Translations under genes and position numbers: made by a program
The notes under the pieces: generated by a model
Databases searched by the model: none
What the model saw: only the letters and a program-made list of their open reading frames with translations
Told to the model about the DNA's origin: nothing
NCBI RefSeq assembly: GCF_024498295.1
Contig: NZ_CP101827.1
Coordinates: 1,678,001 to 1,742,000 of the forward strand
Reading direction: 5' to 3'
Origin: Thermocaproicibacter melissae
Lineage (GTDB): Bacteria; Bacillota; Clostridia; Oscillospirales; Acutalibacteraceae
DNA length: 64,000 nt
Shown here: positions 46,515 to 54,206 of the stretch, one piece after another
Numbering within the stretch: the first letter of the stretch is position 1
Layout of the letters: each line of letters starts with the position of its first letter

Positions 46515-47240
46515 TCAGGAGCTCTCGACCACAACCGCTTGTCGGCCAAGCTCCTCATACCGCTGTCGTACCAAATCTTTGTCAAAGCCGATGAGTCCGT
46601 TGGAATTGTACGGATCGTTGAAATAATACTTGTGTTGGTCATACCCGACCAGGACAAGGCAATGTTCCCTTGCCGGCCAAACGAATTTTTGCCCCGTTCT
46701 TTTCAGAAACCAGCTTTTCCCGGCATAGGAAGGCGTCATGTTCATAGTCGCCCAGACGAGAACCGGGTCTCCCTTCCGGATATAAGGAAGAAGCGCGTCA
46801 AAATCCAGCCCGGAAATATCGACTGCCTTTTTTCCGCTATCCTGCTGAAAGAATGAGTTCATCACCTGCGTTATGACCGGAGCGTAGCAGCCAAAGCCGT
46901 CTTGCGATGTCGGGTCGCCGATGAAGGCTTCCGATGGGTGCGGCCCAGTTAATTTTCCATTGACCTGTTTTAGTTCCGCAAACGGTGTTTCTGCGACAAC
47001 GTCCTTTACCGAAACATCATATCCATAGTAATTCAGCACCATGGTTGCGCTGACAAGCTCACAGCCGGTGGCGTAGGTACCTTTTTGGCTGATGTAAGGC
47101 ACATCAAGGACCTGTTTCCACTCGTGATAGCACAAAAAGGATATTACAGCACTGACCGCAAAGACAGAAACCATCGCGAGGCGCAGCTTGCAGCGCCAAT
47201 GTTTTTGCCTCAACAACCGTTCCGTGACGCACACCTCCAA
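46515..47240 (-). CDS. C39-like cysteine peptidase family, membrane-anchored
   Basis: Up to 241 residues: a basic N-terminus, one transmembrane segment (~20-38, LAMVSVFAVSAVISFLCY), then an extracellular C39-like domain with catalytic cysteine in TYATGCELVSATMVLNYYG and histidine in REHCLVLVGYD, followed by YFNDPYNS. Proteins of this kind are papain-fold peptidases of unknown substrate in Bacillota. The start is unclear: the TTG at 47240 overlaps the GGAGG and neighbouring GTG/TTG codons are alternatives. Divergent from the Fur-family gene. Confidence 0.8.
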   Translation of the reverse strand: MEVCVTERLLRQKHWRCKLRLAMVSVFAVSAVISFLCYHEWKQVLDVPYISQKGTYATGCELVSATMVLNYYGYDVSVKDVVAETPFAELKQVNGKLTGPHPSEAFIGDPTSQDGFGCYAPVITQVMNSFFQQDSGKKAVDISGLDFDALLPYIRKGDPVLVWATMNMTPSYAGKSWFLKRTGQKFVWPAREHCLVLVGYDQHKYYFNDPYNSNGLIGFDKDLVRQRYEELGRQAVVVESS

Positions 47241-47352
47241 TTATGTTCATCAATAAACCACACGAAACGATGACTGCTAAAGTGAACCATCTCTACCTTT
47301 TCAGTATCAATCCGTCGGGAGAGGGATGCTTTCTTCGCACAGGCCCGGGTAT

Positions 47353-47381
47353 TGACTGCTGGCGCAAAAAAGGCCATAATG
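47353..47381 (+). promoter_or_regulatory. Promoter of the Fur-family gene
   Basis: TTGACT (47353-47358) and CATAAT (47376-47381) with a 17-bp spacer. Confidence 0.65.
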
Positions 47382-47444
47382 AATGCAACAATACCTTCCG
47401 CGAAATGCGGACATGTGCGGCATCAAAATGGAGGGATGATGGGA

Positions 47445-47873
47445 ATGGAAAGCGTCAGCATCGAAGCCATGCTGAGCAAAAAGCATCTGAAGATTACAAA
47501 AGCCCGCAAGCTCATTCTTGAGCTGCTGACGCAGTCATCCCCCAAAACCGTGGATGAGCTTGACTCTCTGCTGACCCAAAGAGGCGAAAAACTCAGTCTC
47601 TCTACCATTTACCGCACATGTGAAACTCTCTCCGCAAACGGTCTTCTGTTGAAAACGAACCTTACCGATGACGGCATCGCGCGATATGAATTTCTGAAAG
47701 GCGGCCATGTGCACCATGCCATCTGCCTAGGCTGCGGATGCATCATCCCCATTGACGACTGTCCGTTCGGCCAATTTGACCAGCTGATGCAGACAAAGTA
47801 CGATTTTGAAGTTTCCAACCACCGCATTGAAATTTACGGATACTGCAAAGAGTGCCGAAAAAAGCGCTCGTAG
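47445..47873 (+). CDS. Fur-family metal/peroxide-responsive regulator
   Basis: A 142-residue protein: an N-terminal winged helix (KITKARKLILELLTQ, LSLSTIYRTCETL) and a C-terminal dimerisation/metal domain with GGHVHHAICLGCGC and a final CKEC, the two CxxC pairs for structural zinc. Whether it is Fur, Zur or PerR cannot be decided: the sensing ligands are not distinctive. ATG at 47445 follows GGAGGG at ~9 nt and lies downstream of the promoter. Confidence 0.88.
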   Translation: MESVSIEAMLSKKHLKITKARKLILELLTQSSPKTVDELDSLLTQRGEKLSLSTIYRTCETLSANGLLLKTNLTDDGIARYEFLKGGHVHHAICLGCGCIIPIDDCPFGQFDQLMQTKYDFEVSNHRIEIYGYCKECRKKRS

Positions 47874-47898
47874 CAACATAAAATCATCTTACCGTTTT

Positions 47899-47927
47899 TC
47901 CCGCCGCGGGTTCGGCGGGATTTTTTG
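47899..47927 (+). terminator. Terminator of the Fur-family gene
   Basis: Stem CCCGCCG/CGGCGGG with a 6-nt loop, followed by ATTTTTT. Confidence 0.8.
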
Positions 47928-48192
47928 TAACTTTTGCCATTACCTATTTCTATTCCTGCCAGCAGTGCATCATTACTACGGACCAAAAAGGCCGCATGGG
48001 AACCGCTCGCCGCTGCGGTTTCCGCATTGCTCAGAACATCGCCGTAGTTTCTTAGCCCCGAACGAGCGGTTTCTTCAAGTCTTTTCTGAAACAAAAATTT
48101 CCAATGTTTGATGGGTATTGTAAATATTCCAAGACTTTTTGAAACCAGCACGCAAAAATTCGCAGAAAGAGGCCATTTTTTTCGATTTAGGC
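47928..48192. other. Intergenic stretch before tRNA-Val
   Basis: No supportable gene. A minus-strand frame across 47930-48110 reads plausible protein (for example LSNAETAAASGSHAAFL) but has no start with a ribosome site and matches no family known to me; it may be a gene relic. Confidence 0.3.
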
Positions 48193-48221
48193 TTGATTTT
48201 TATTGGGAGGCGCGTTATAAT
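48193..48221 (+). promoter_or_regulatory. Promoter of tRNA-Val
   Basis: TTGATT (48193-48198) and TATAAT (48216-48221), 17-bp spacer. Confidence 0.8.
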
Positions 48222-48240
48222 ATCAAAGTCAGCTCCAAAT

Positions 48241-48317
48241 GGACGTTTAGCTCAGCTGGCTAGAGCGTTCGCTTGACGTGCGAAAGGTCATAGGTTCGAG
48301 TCCTATAACGTCCACCA
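48241..48317 (+). tRNA. tRNA-Val (anticodon GAC)
   Basis: A 77-nt cloverleaf: acceptor GGACGTT/AACGTCC, D-stem GCTC/GAGC, anticodon stem TTCGC/GCGAA around TTGACGT (anticodon GAC), T-arm ATAGG-TTCGAGT-CCTAT, encoded ACCA end. It reads GUC (and GUU). Its 3' part recurs in degenerate form at 53989-54036. Confidence 0.95.
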
Positions 48318-48331
48318 TCACAAAACATCAG

Positions 48332-48378
48332 AAAACCGCATGAGACGGGCATTTTTCAGCTTTGTCATGCGGTTTTTC
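48332..48378 (+). terminator. Terminator of tRNA-Val
   Basis: Stem AAAACCGCATGA/TCATGCGGTTTT around a long loop, then TTTTC. Confidence 0.75.
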
Positions 48379-48449
48379 TATTTCCAGAGACGAAAAAACA
48401 TTGCAGAAAATTACCTGAAATTAAAAATATTCAGACACGATTCACACAT

Positions 48450-48491
48450 AAAAAAGCCCGTATGGAATTGAAATCTCAAATCCATACGGGC
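48450..48491 (-). terminator. Terminator of the interrupted acyltransferase gene
   Basis: Minus strand stem GCCCGTATGGA/TCCATACGGGC followed by TTTTTT. Confidence 0.85.
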
Positions 48492-48570
48492 ACTTTATTC
48501 AGACATAATACGTTGCTGTTACCTTAAGGCAACCGGAGCGGCGAAGACTGGATTACATCTTAGCTGGATT

Positions 48571-48930
48571 TTACTCCATATCCCTGATAACTTTTTGTGG
48601 CGGAGTATCCAGAGTGGAAGGATTGGCCAGATAGCTGCGGAACAATTTCAGCGCGGAGGCAAAATAAAATCCATCACAAATTCGTTCGTCTGTGACAAAG
48701 GTATAATCGATATATTTTTTCTTCACGACCTTACCCGAATCATCTATCTGGTTTTCATACCTCTTGGCACCGAAAGCCAAAAATACTGGAACATTACCGA
48801 AATTGTACAGATGGTGGTAAATAGGCGGAATACCCAGCGACCCCATTGAAGTGATAAACAAAGAGCCGTGAAAAGGACTGACCTTGAGCAAGGCCATAGG
48901 CAGCAGTCCGAAATAATCCAACGTTTTTAA
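48571..48930 (-). pseudogene. 3' half of an IS-interrupted CAT-like/2-oxoacid dehydrogenase E2-type acyltransferase
   Basis: The C-terminal 119 residues (LKTLDYFGLLPMALLKVSPFHGS, then FITSMGSLGIPPIYHHLYNFGN and the catalytic-region TDERICDGFYFA) of an acyltransferase of the chloramphenicol acetyltransferase fold. The N-terminal half lies on the other side of the insertion sequence (50312-50835). Removing the element and one 8-bp target copy rejoins both halves in frame to 291 residues. Confidence 0.88.
48923..48930. repeat. Target-site copy left of the insertion sequence
   Basis: GTTTTTAA here pairs with CCTTTTAA at 50312-50319 (6 of 8 identical). Confidence 0.6.
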
Positions 48931-50311
48931 GGCTCTATGTCAATAGTTGGGGTAACCCAAAATGGAAACACGGGATGGAGCGGCACTAAGCTGCTCCATT
49001 TTTCGTTGAAACATGGAACATGTGAAGAATGCGATTACGAAAGCGGGTAAAATTATGATAACCGTAGGCATTGCGTTTGAGTACCTTAATCTTGTTGTTA
49101 ACCCCTTCGGTAAAACCATTGGTGTAAGGGCAATCAAACGAATTTAGAATACCTTTTGACCAGCGCACCATGGTATTTCCACAAGCAACAAATCTTGAAA
49201 GGCCACTGTTTTGTGCGGTCATAATCCAATGGGATAGCGCTGTCCGTGCGGACTGACTGTCGGAGGAATCAAGAACTTTGAAAAACTGTTCTTTAAGAGA
49301 GTAGGCTGTCAGCAAACGGCTGCTTGCATAAAGCATGATATTAACCTGTTGTTTTTGCTCCGGAGTGAGAAATTCATATCGTTTGTTCAGCAAGGTTCGA
49401 GAGCGCTTAAAGTAAATTCTTCGGGTCTTGCTAAACCTTTTCTGTTCTTCCTTGCGAATAGCTTCAAAAGCCCAAAATACCTGACGAATGTAATGATATT
49501 TGTCAATGACATAAATGGAATTTTTAAAATATGTCTGAGCAATACTAGCATATGTACTCCACATATCGCTGACAAAATACTTGGTTTGAGAACGGTCGAT
49601 CCGGCTAAAATATTCTGTCAGCTTGTGGTTGTAACGAGCAGGAAGAATATCAAGGATTCGGTGCCGGACCGGATCGGTCAGAATGCATTGATATTTCTCA
49701 TTGTTTGTATTGCCTTTAAACTCATCAATTGATACAACTTCGGGTAATTGCTGCGGCTTTCCATAGTTGATACAATCAAAAATCCGGATTATGGTTGAAA
49801 CCGAAAGATTTACTTCTCGTGCTACACTGGTAAAGGAACGTACGTCGGAAAGCTTTGAAATGATATACGCGGCTAATCGATTTGTCATGCGGTGATATCT
49901 TGGCAGAAACGAGTTATGTTCAAAGAAACGCTTTCCGCAGGAAGAGCAGCGATACCGGCGCTTGCGGAGAATTAAACTGGTGTGTTTACCAAAAGCGGGA
50001 ATGTCCTTTACCGTTTGACAACGGTAATCATGGACATAGCTGGTTTGATGTTCACAGCAAGGGCAAATATGCGGCTTTCTCGGCAACTCAATGAAAATTT
50101 CCGTTTTATCGGGTAATTGCCTCACATTTTTTACGATTACCCCTTTTAATCCAAGCAGTTTTTCGGTAGAATGAGTACAGAGCATATCGATGACCTCCAA
50201 CATGGGATAGTGGTAATTTCCATTTTAAAGGTTTTTCATCGAATATGCTCTACTTTTTTTACTCTTTTTCTTAGGCTCTATTCGTTACACCCCAACATTT
50301 ATTATAGAGCC
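48931..50311 (-). mobile_element. ISL3-family insertion sequence, 1381 bp
   Basis: Ends are imperfect inverted repeats: left GGCTCTATGTCAATAGTTGG and, on the other strand at the right, GGCTCTATAATAAATGTTGG, both continuing GGT-(GT)-AAC. The GGCTCT terminus and a ~400-residue single transposase with N-terminal zinc fingers are typical of ISL3. The element sits inside an acyltransferase gene. Confidence 0.9.
48986..50185 (-). CDS. tnp: ISL3-family transposase
   Basis: About 399 residues. Zinc-finger cysteines CPCC (~40) and CSSCGK (~80) precede a helix-turn-helix region; the DDE catalytic core shows VSIDEFKG, then KYFVSDMWSTY and the final glutamate in NGFTEGVNNKIKVLKR. The reading frame is complete and could be active. 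ATG at 50185 is 8 nt behind GGAGG; an ATG 18 bases earlier overlaps that site. It moves the element by a DDE transposition mechanism. Confidence 0.93.
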   Translation of the reverse strand: MLCTHSTEKLLGLKGVIVKNVRQLPDKTEIFIELPRKPHICPCCEHQTSYVHDYRCQTVKDIPAFGKHTSLILRKRRYRCSSCGKRFFEHNSFLPRYHRMTNRLAAYIISKLSDVRSFTSVAREVNLSVSTIIRIFDCINYGKPQQLPEVVSIDEFKGNTNNEKYQCILTDPVRHRILDILPARYNHKLTEYFSRIDRSQTKYFVSDMWSTYASIAQTYFKNSIYVIDKYHYIRQVFWAFEAIRKEEQKRFSKTRRIYFKRSRTLLNKRYEFLTPEQKQQVNIMLYASSRLLTAYSLKEQFFKVLDSSDSQSARTALSHWIMTAQNSGLSRFVACGNTMVRWSKGILNSFDCPYTNGFTEGVNNKIKVLKRNAYGYHNFTRFRNRILHMFHVSTKNGAA

Positions 50312-50835
50312 CCTTTTAAGAACCAAACTGTAAACTTCTTGATTAATCCAGGTATATAATTTACGATTCTGGCTGTTTTGTCAAAATCGTTTTCTTTCTC
50401 CCCAAAGGCCTTTGCAACGGCATCTTTGAAGCGATGATAAACATCTTCTGCGGTGTCGGTCTGTTCAAATTGAATTTTAATCACAGTATCGGCTTCATTT
50501 GCGCGGAGCTTTTTCTTCACAACCATATTGACTTCAACTTTCTCTCTGGCATATATCTTCTGCCCGGAGATAAAACGGTTGATGCCCGGCCGCTGGGACA
50601 CCGTTCGGATATAAGCCGCGAGGATGACGTGTAGGATGCCGAAACCTTCCAGCCCGCTTCTGCGCTTTTGCCGGACATACTTATCGACTTCAGACGTCTC
50701 AAATTTATCGGCAAGATAATTTAGGGCATCGTTGCGTGTGACCATGATATAGGGTGAAACCGTATTGTAAGGATCCAGGGATCGGATTCTTCGACCATCT
50801 TTTCTATCGCCGAAACTTCTCCTTGTTTTCGACAT
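50312..50835 (-). pseudogene. 5' half of the IS-interrupted CAT-like acyltransferase
   Basis: The N-terminal 172 codons (DPYNTVSPYIMVTRNDALNYL, then GFGILHVILAAYIRTVSQRPGINRF, residues ~20-100) match the 2-oxoacid dehydrogenase acyltransferase/CAT-like family. ATG at 50835 follows GGAGAG. Translation now runs a few codons into the insertion sequence and stops (GAL, stop at 50302). Without the catalytic C-terminus it is not functional. Confidence 0.88.
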
Positions 50836-51269
50836 GCCAACACTCTCCATAAAATTTTGTTTGCATTATCTTTGGACACAAATCAACTAATTGTAGCATA
50901 TCTCATACCAAAAATGGCGAAGCCGCGAAGAAATATCGAAATATTTGCTAAGGAAGCCTAATTTCTGCATTTCAAGTTCCCTCTTAACCTTTGCTGTGAT
51001 GTCTGGGTACTCATGCACTCCATACGGCGATTTTTTCAAATTTCTAGGTTTCGTTGCTGTTATCCGGAAGCAACAGCGATTATTTTTGTGGCAGCAAGAA
51101 TTGTGCTGCTATAGTAATTTTCTTATACTTAATAAATGTATTGCTTCTCTGAAAAGAGAGCCTTAATCTATGAAATATTGACCAAATGTTTATAGTCCCT
51201 TTTATCCGATTATTATGGCATAATCTCCTTAGAGGTTATGCCAATATTTTTTGGAGTGTTATTCGCGTG
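50836..51269. other. AT-rich stretch without a recognisable gene
   Basis: No start/ribosome site combination or family motif is convincing here. A short inverted repeat GGCATAA/TTATGCC lies at 51217-51241. Confidence 0.4.
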
Positions 51270-51695
51270 AAGGAAGATTTATTATTTATGACGCATACGA
51301 AGGATTCTATAAAATGGCATCAGATTCGCAGGTATCATAAAATTTTGTCAAGAAGCTTATGGCGCTGATTTTTCACAGGATGGGTTTCGTGATATCAAAC
51401 AAATCAATCAGATTCTTCCATATATCAAAGATTCTTCAGTATAAATTCTGGATATTGGCTGTGGAAACGGGAAGATGCTTAAATATCTTCAAGAAAGAAC
51501 TGGAGCGAACATACATGGATTTGATTATTCGGAACAGGCCATAGAGTATGCCAAGATGAATGCGATTATGCTGACTTTAGGGTTGGTGTGATTGGTGAGA
51601 TCGAATATCCAAAGGAATCATTTGAATGAGCTAAAAGCTCTTTTTTAGACCGTATGGGAATGAAGCCTTTCTATGAAATCTTAGGTATAATGTAG
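51270..51695 (+). pseudogene. Relic of a class I SAM-dependent methyltransferase
   Basis: Three frames must be joined: YDAYEGFYKMASDS, then EAYGADFSQDGFRDIKQI and, after a stop, ILDIGCGNGKMLKYLQ (motif I, SAM binding) with GANIHGFDYSEQAIEYAK, then FRVGVIGEIEYPKESF, and finally, after an internal deletion, LDRMGMKPFYEILG. Stops, frameshifts and a deletion show it is dead. Confidence 0.8.
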
Positions 51696-51778
51696 TTAAT
51701 AACAGATTGACTTTAGTTTGAGTCTATGTTATCATCGTGGTATGAAAAGTATGAAATTTATGATAAGGTGGTCAAAGT

Positions 51779-51988
51779 ATGAAAGGATTCGATAATAAAT
51801 ACGCATGGACAGCAACAGTGGGACAAAAAGGACAGATTGTCATTCCGAAAGAGGCGAGAGAGATGTTTGATATCAAGCCTGGCGATACTCTTATATTGCT
51901 TGGCGACAAACAATTGGGAATAGCAATTCCACCGAAATATGCGTTTGAGTCCTTGTTTCAACGAATTTTTGGGGGTAAAAAGCAATGA
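51779..51988 (+). CDS. AbrB/MazE/SpoVT-type DNA-binding regulator
   Basis: A 69-residue swapped-hairpin AbrB protein: TATVGQKGQIVIPKEAREMF, then DIKPGDTLILLGD. It is intact and overlaps the first codon of the following ABC ATPase by ATGA, so it probably regulates that transporter operon; this gene pairing recurs in Bacillota. ATG at 51779 follows AAGGTGG. Confidence 0.85.
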   Translation: MKGFDNKYAWTATVGQKGQIVIPKEAREMFDIKPGDTLILLGDKQLGIAIPPKYAFESLFQRIFGGKKQ

Positions 51989-52705
51989 ATATAGCAGAAG
52001 TAAGGAACCTCAGCAAGCAATATCCGGCTTTTCAACTCAAAGATATTTCCTTCAGCCTTGAAAAAGGCAGGATTTGCCGGCTTCATCGGAAGAAACGGGG
52101 CAGGAAAGACTACCACAATTAAATCCATGCTGAATTTGGTTCATCCCGACTCGGGCGAAATAGAATACTTCGGACTTAATCTGCAAGGCAATGAGGCTAA
52201 AATCAAGCAGAGAATAGGCTATTCCAACGGTACGGTAAATTATTATCCGAAGAAAAAGTTGAAAGACATTATTGGCGTGACGAAAACTTTCTATTCCAAT
52301 TGGGATGACGCAGCGTGTCTGGAGTATCTCAAGCTCTTTCACCTGGACACAAACAAAACCCCATCGGAACTTTCCGAAGGCATGAAAGTTAAAGCCAATT
52401 TGCTTCTTGCGCTCTCACACCGGGCGGATATCCTTATTCTCGATGAACCAACCAGTGGATTGGACCCTTTTTCAAGAGACGAATTGCTAGAAACATTTCT
52501 TATGCTTAAAGACCGTGGGACAGCAATCCTTTTTTCAACACATATTACATCAGATCTGGAAAAATGTGCGGACGATATTCTGTATATTCATGATGGGAAA
52601 TTGATTGCTTCTTTACCGAGAAACGAATTCAGAAATAAGTTTAGCAAGGCCATTGAAACGCTAGATGAGACTATGGTTCGGTTGGAAAGGGGGTTCATGC
52701 GATGA
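51985..52705 (+). pseudogene. ABC transporter ATP-binding protein, single frameshift
   Basis: Starts MNIAEVRNLSKQYPAFQLKDISFSLEKG; at about 52073 (GATTTGCC, one T too many) the frame breaks, and the rest continues in the next frame with AGFIGRNGAGKTTT (Walker A), LSEGMKVKANLLLAL (signature) and ADILILDEPTSGLDP (Walker B). Without the extra base it would be a normal 239-residue ATPase of the ABC-2/YtrB type. The break just before Walker A removes function unless it is a sequencing error. Confidence 0.8.
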
Positions 52706-53354
52706 GCAGGCTGCTAAAAAAGGAATTCAGGCTCAGCGCATCACTTTTATCTTATTTGTTCATTGCCTTTGGCGTAATGACTCTTATTCCCGGTTATCCG
52801 ATTCTTTTGGGTGCATTCTTTGTAAGCTTTGGTATTTTTCAGTCATTTCAGACCGCCAGAGAGGCTAACGATATTCTATATTCGGCACTTCTTCCCATAT
52901 CGAAGGCTGATATCGTTAGAGGCAAATTTTTATTTTGTATTTTTATTGAGATGTTCGGCTTTGCTGTTATGGTTATCATGACCATGTTGCGCATGACGGT
53001 ATTAGCTGATGCGGTTGTTTACAGAAATAATGCCTTAATGAATGCAAACCTCATTTTTCTGGGATTCGCATTGCTGATTTTCGGATGTTTTAATGCTATC
53101 TTCATTTGTGGATTTTTTAAGACTGCTTACAACTATGGGAAACCGTTTATTATTTATTTAATTGTTTTTTTATTATCATTGGTATAGCGGAAACATTACA
53201 TCATATTCCTGGATTGGAAGCTGTCGATGCGTTCGGATTTGCAAATATGTCTCTTCAACTTTTAGGTCTAATTGCCGGAGCGGTGTTATATGCTTTTTTG
53301 ACCTTTATAGCATTAAAAATATCAATAAAGCGGTTCGAGGTAATTAATCTGTAA
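52702..53354 (+). pseudogene. ABC-2 type permease, single frameshift near the C-terminus
   Basis: MSRLLKKEFRLSASLLSYLF and five hydrophobic segments lead to YLIVFLLSLV and a stop. In the neighbouring frame the protein goes on with IIIGIAETLHHIPGLEAVDAF and a last membrane helix, ending IKRFEVINL at 53354. One base is missing in the T-run at 53165-53171; restoring it gives 217 residues. It overlaps the ATPase gene by 4 bases and is its membrane partner. Confidence 0.75.
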
Positions 53355-53522
53355 TCTTAAAAAAACATAAATTTATTACTCAACTCAGTCTTTGACCTGA
53401 CTGACGTTTTCAAATGTCTAAATCAAAAAAATAGTTACATAAAAGTGTAACCATTCCAGTAAAGAATACGATAAGGAGGTTGAAGGTCTTAAAAAATCAT
53501 TTCATGAAAGGCGGTCAAGGCT

Positions 53523-53891
53523 TTGGAAGATAAAAAAATTGTTCAGCTCTATATGGTTCGCGATGAGAAAGCGATTCATCTAACGGCTGAGAAGTATGGT
53601 TCTCGACTTCGTGCAATATCGTACGGAATAACCAGAGACATCGAAACATCGGAAAAATGTGAGAATGATACATACCTGGAGACTTGGAACCGAGTGCCGC
53701 CGAATTTTCGATTTCAAGCCAGATACAAGTTATGTTATCTACATTCGGAAGAGATTAATGCAGAGCTATTGTCTGACAACCATTATGGAATTCTTTGTAT
53801 TAAGTATGGTAATTTTTATGTTAGCATTGAGGGGCCCGTCTTGCTTACTCCAAGTGAAGTCATCGACTTAATTAATCATATTAGCAGATAA
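53523..53891 (+). pseudogene. Truncated ECF sigma factor joined to an unrelated tail
   Basis: The first ~60 residues (KKIVQLYMVRDEKAIHLTAEKYG, then RDIETSEKCENDTYLETWNRVPP) match sigma-70 region 2 of ECF factors. Region 4 is missing; the frame instead runs on into about 60 residues (SIEGPVLLTPSEVIDLINHISR at the end) that I cannot assign. It looks like a deletion fusion. TTG at 53523. Confidence 0.6.
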
Positions 53892-53988
53892 AGACGATAA
53901 TATGTAATTGATTTTCAAAAGATATTATTGGGTAGGGACTTAAACGTTCCAAGAAGCCCTATGAATACCGGATAAATTTAATTTGTAT

Positions 53989-54036
53989 GTTCGCTTGACG
54001 TGCGAAAGGTCTCGAGTCGAATAACGTCCATCATCA
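53989..54036 (+). repeat. Degenerate 3' copy of tRNA-Val
   Basis: The first 23 bases (anticodon arm and variable loop) are identical to 48267-48289 of tRNA-Val; the T-arm is partly deleted and the end reads AACGTCCATCA. It is followed, like the tRNA, by a GCATG-type terminator. It is likely the far junction of an element integrated at tRNA-Val, or the rest of a duplicated tRNA gene. Confidence 0.8.
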
Positions 54037-54072
54037 AAGCCGCATGGTAATGCAAAACCATGCGGCTTTTTC
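54036..54072 (+). terminator. Terminator after the tRNA-Val fragment
   Basis: Stem AAAGCCGCATGG/CCATGCGGCTTT with a 10-nt loop, then TTTC. Confidence 0.75.
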
Positions 54073-54206
54073 TATCTCGTAATTGAAACTTGATAGAATG
54101 AAAGCCCACCGAAAACTCCGGTTGGTTTCCATTTATTGGCGGCACTATACCGAGATGTTCGCGTTTCAGTTCATCTAACGTGAGTGGCCGGCTCAAATCT
54201 TGTTCT

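Noticed and set aside
50945-51166. A 73-codon open frame on the plus strand
   Set aside because: Random-looking sequence in an AT-rich decayed stretch; no ribosome site or motif.
54080-54206. A short frame on the minus strand with SRPLTLDELKREHLG
   Set aside because: Somewhat like the N-terminus of phage-associated proteins, but only ~20 residues make sense and the rest is noise; too little to call.
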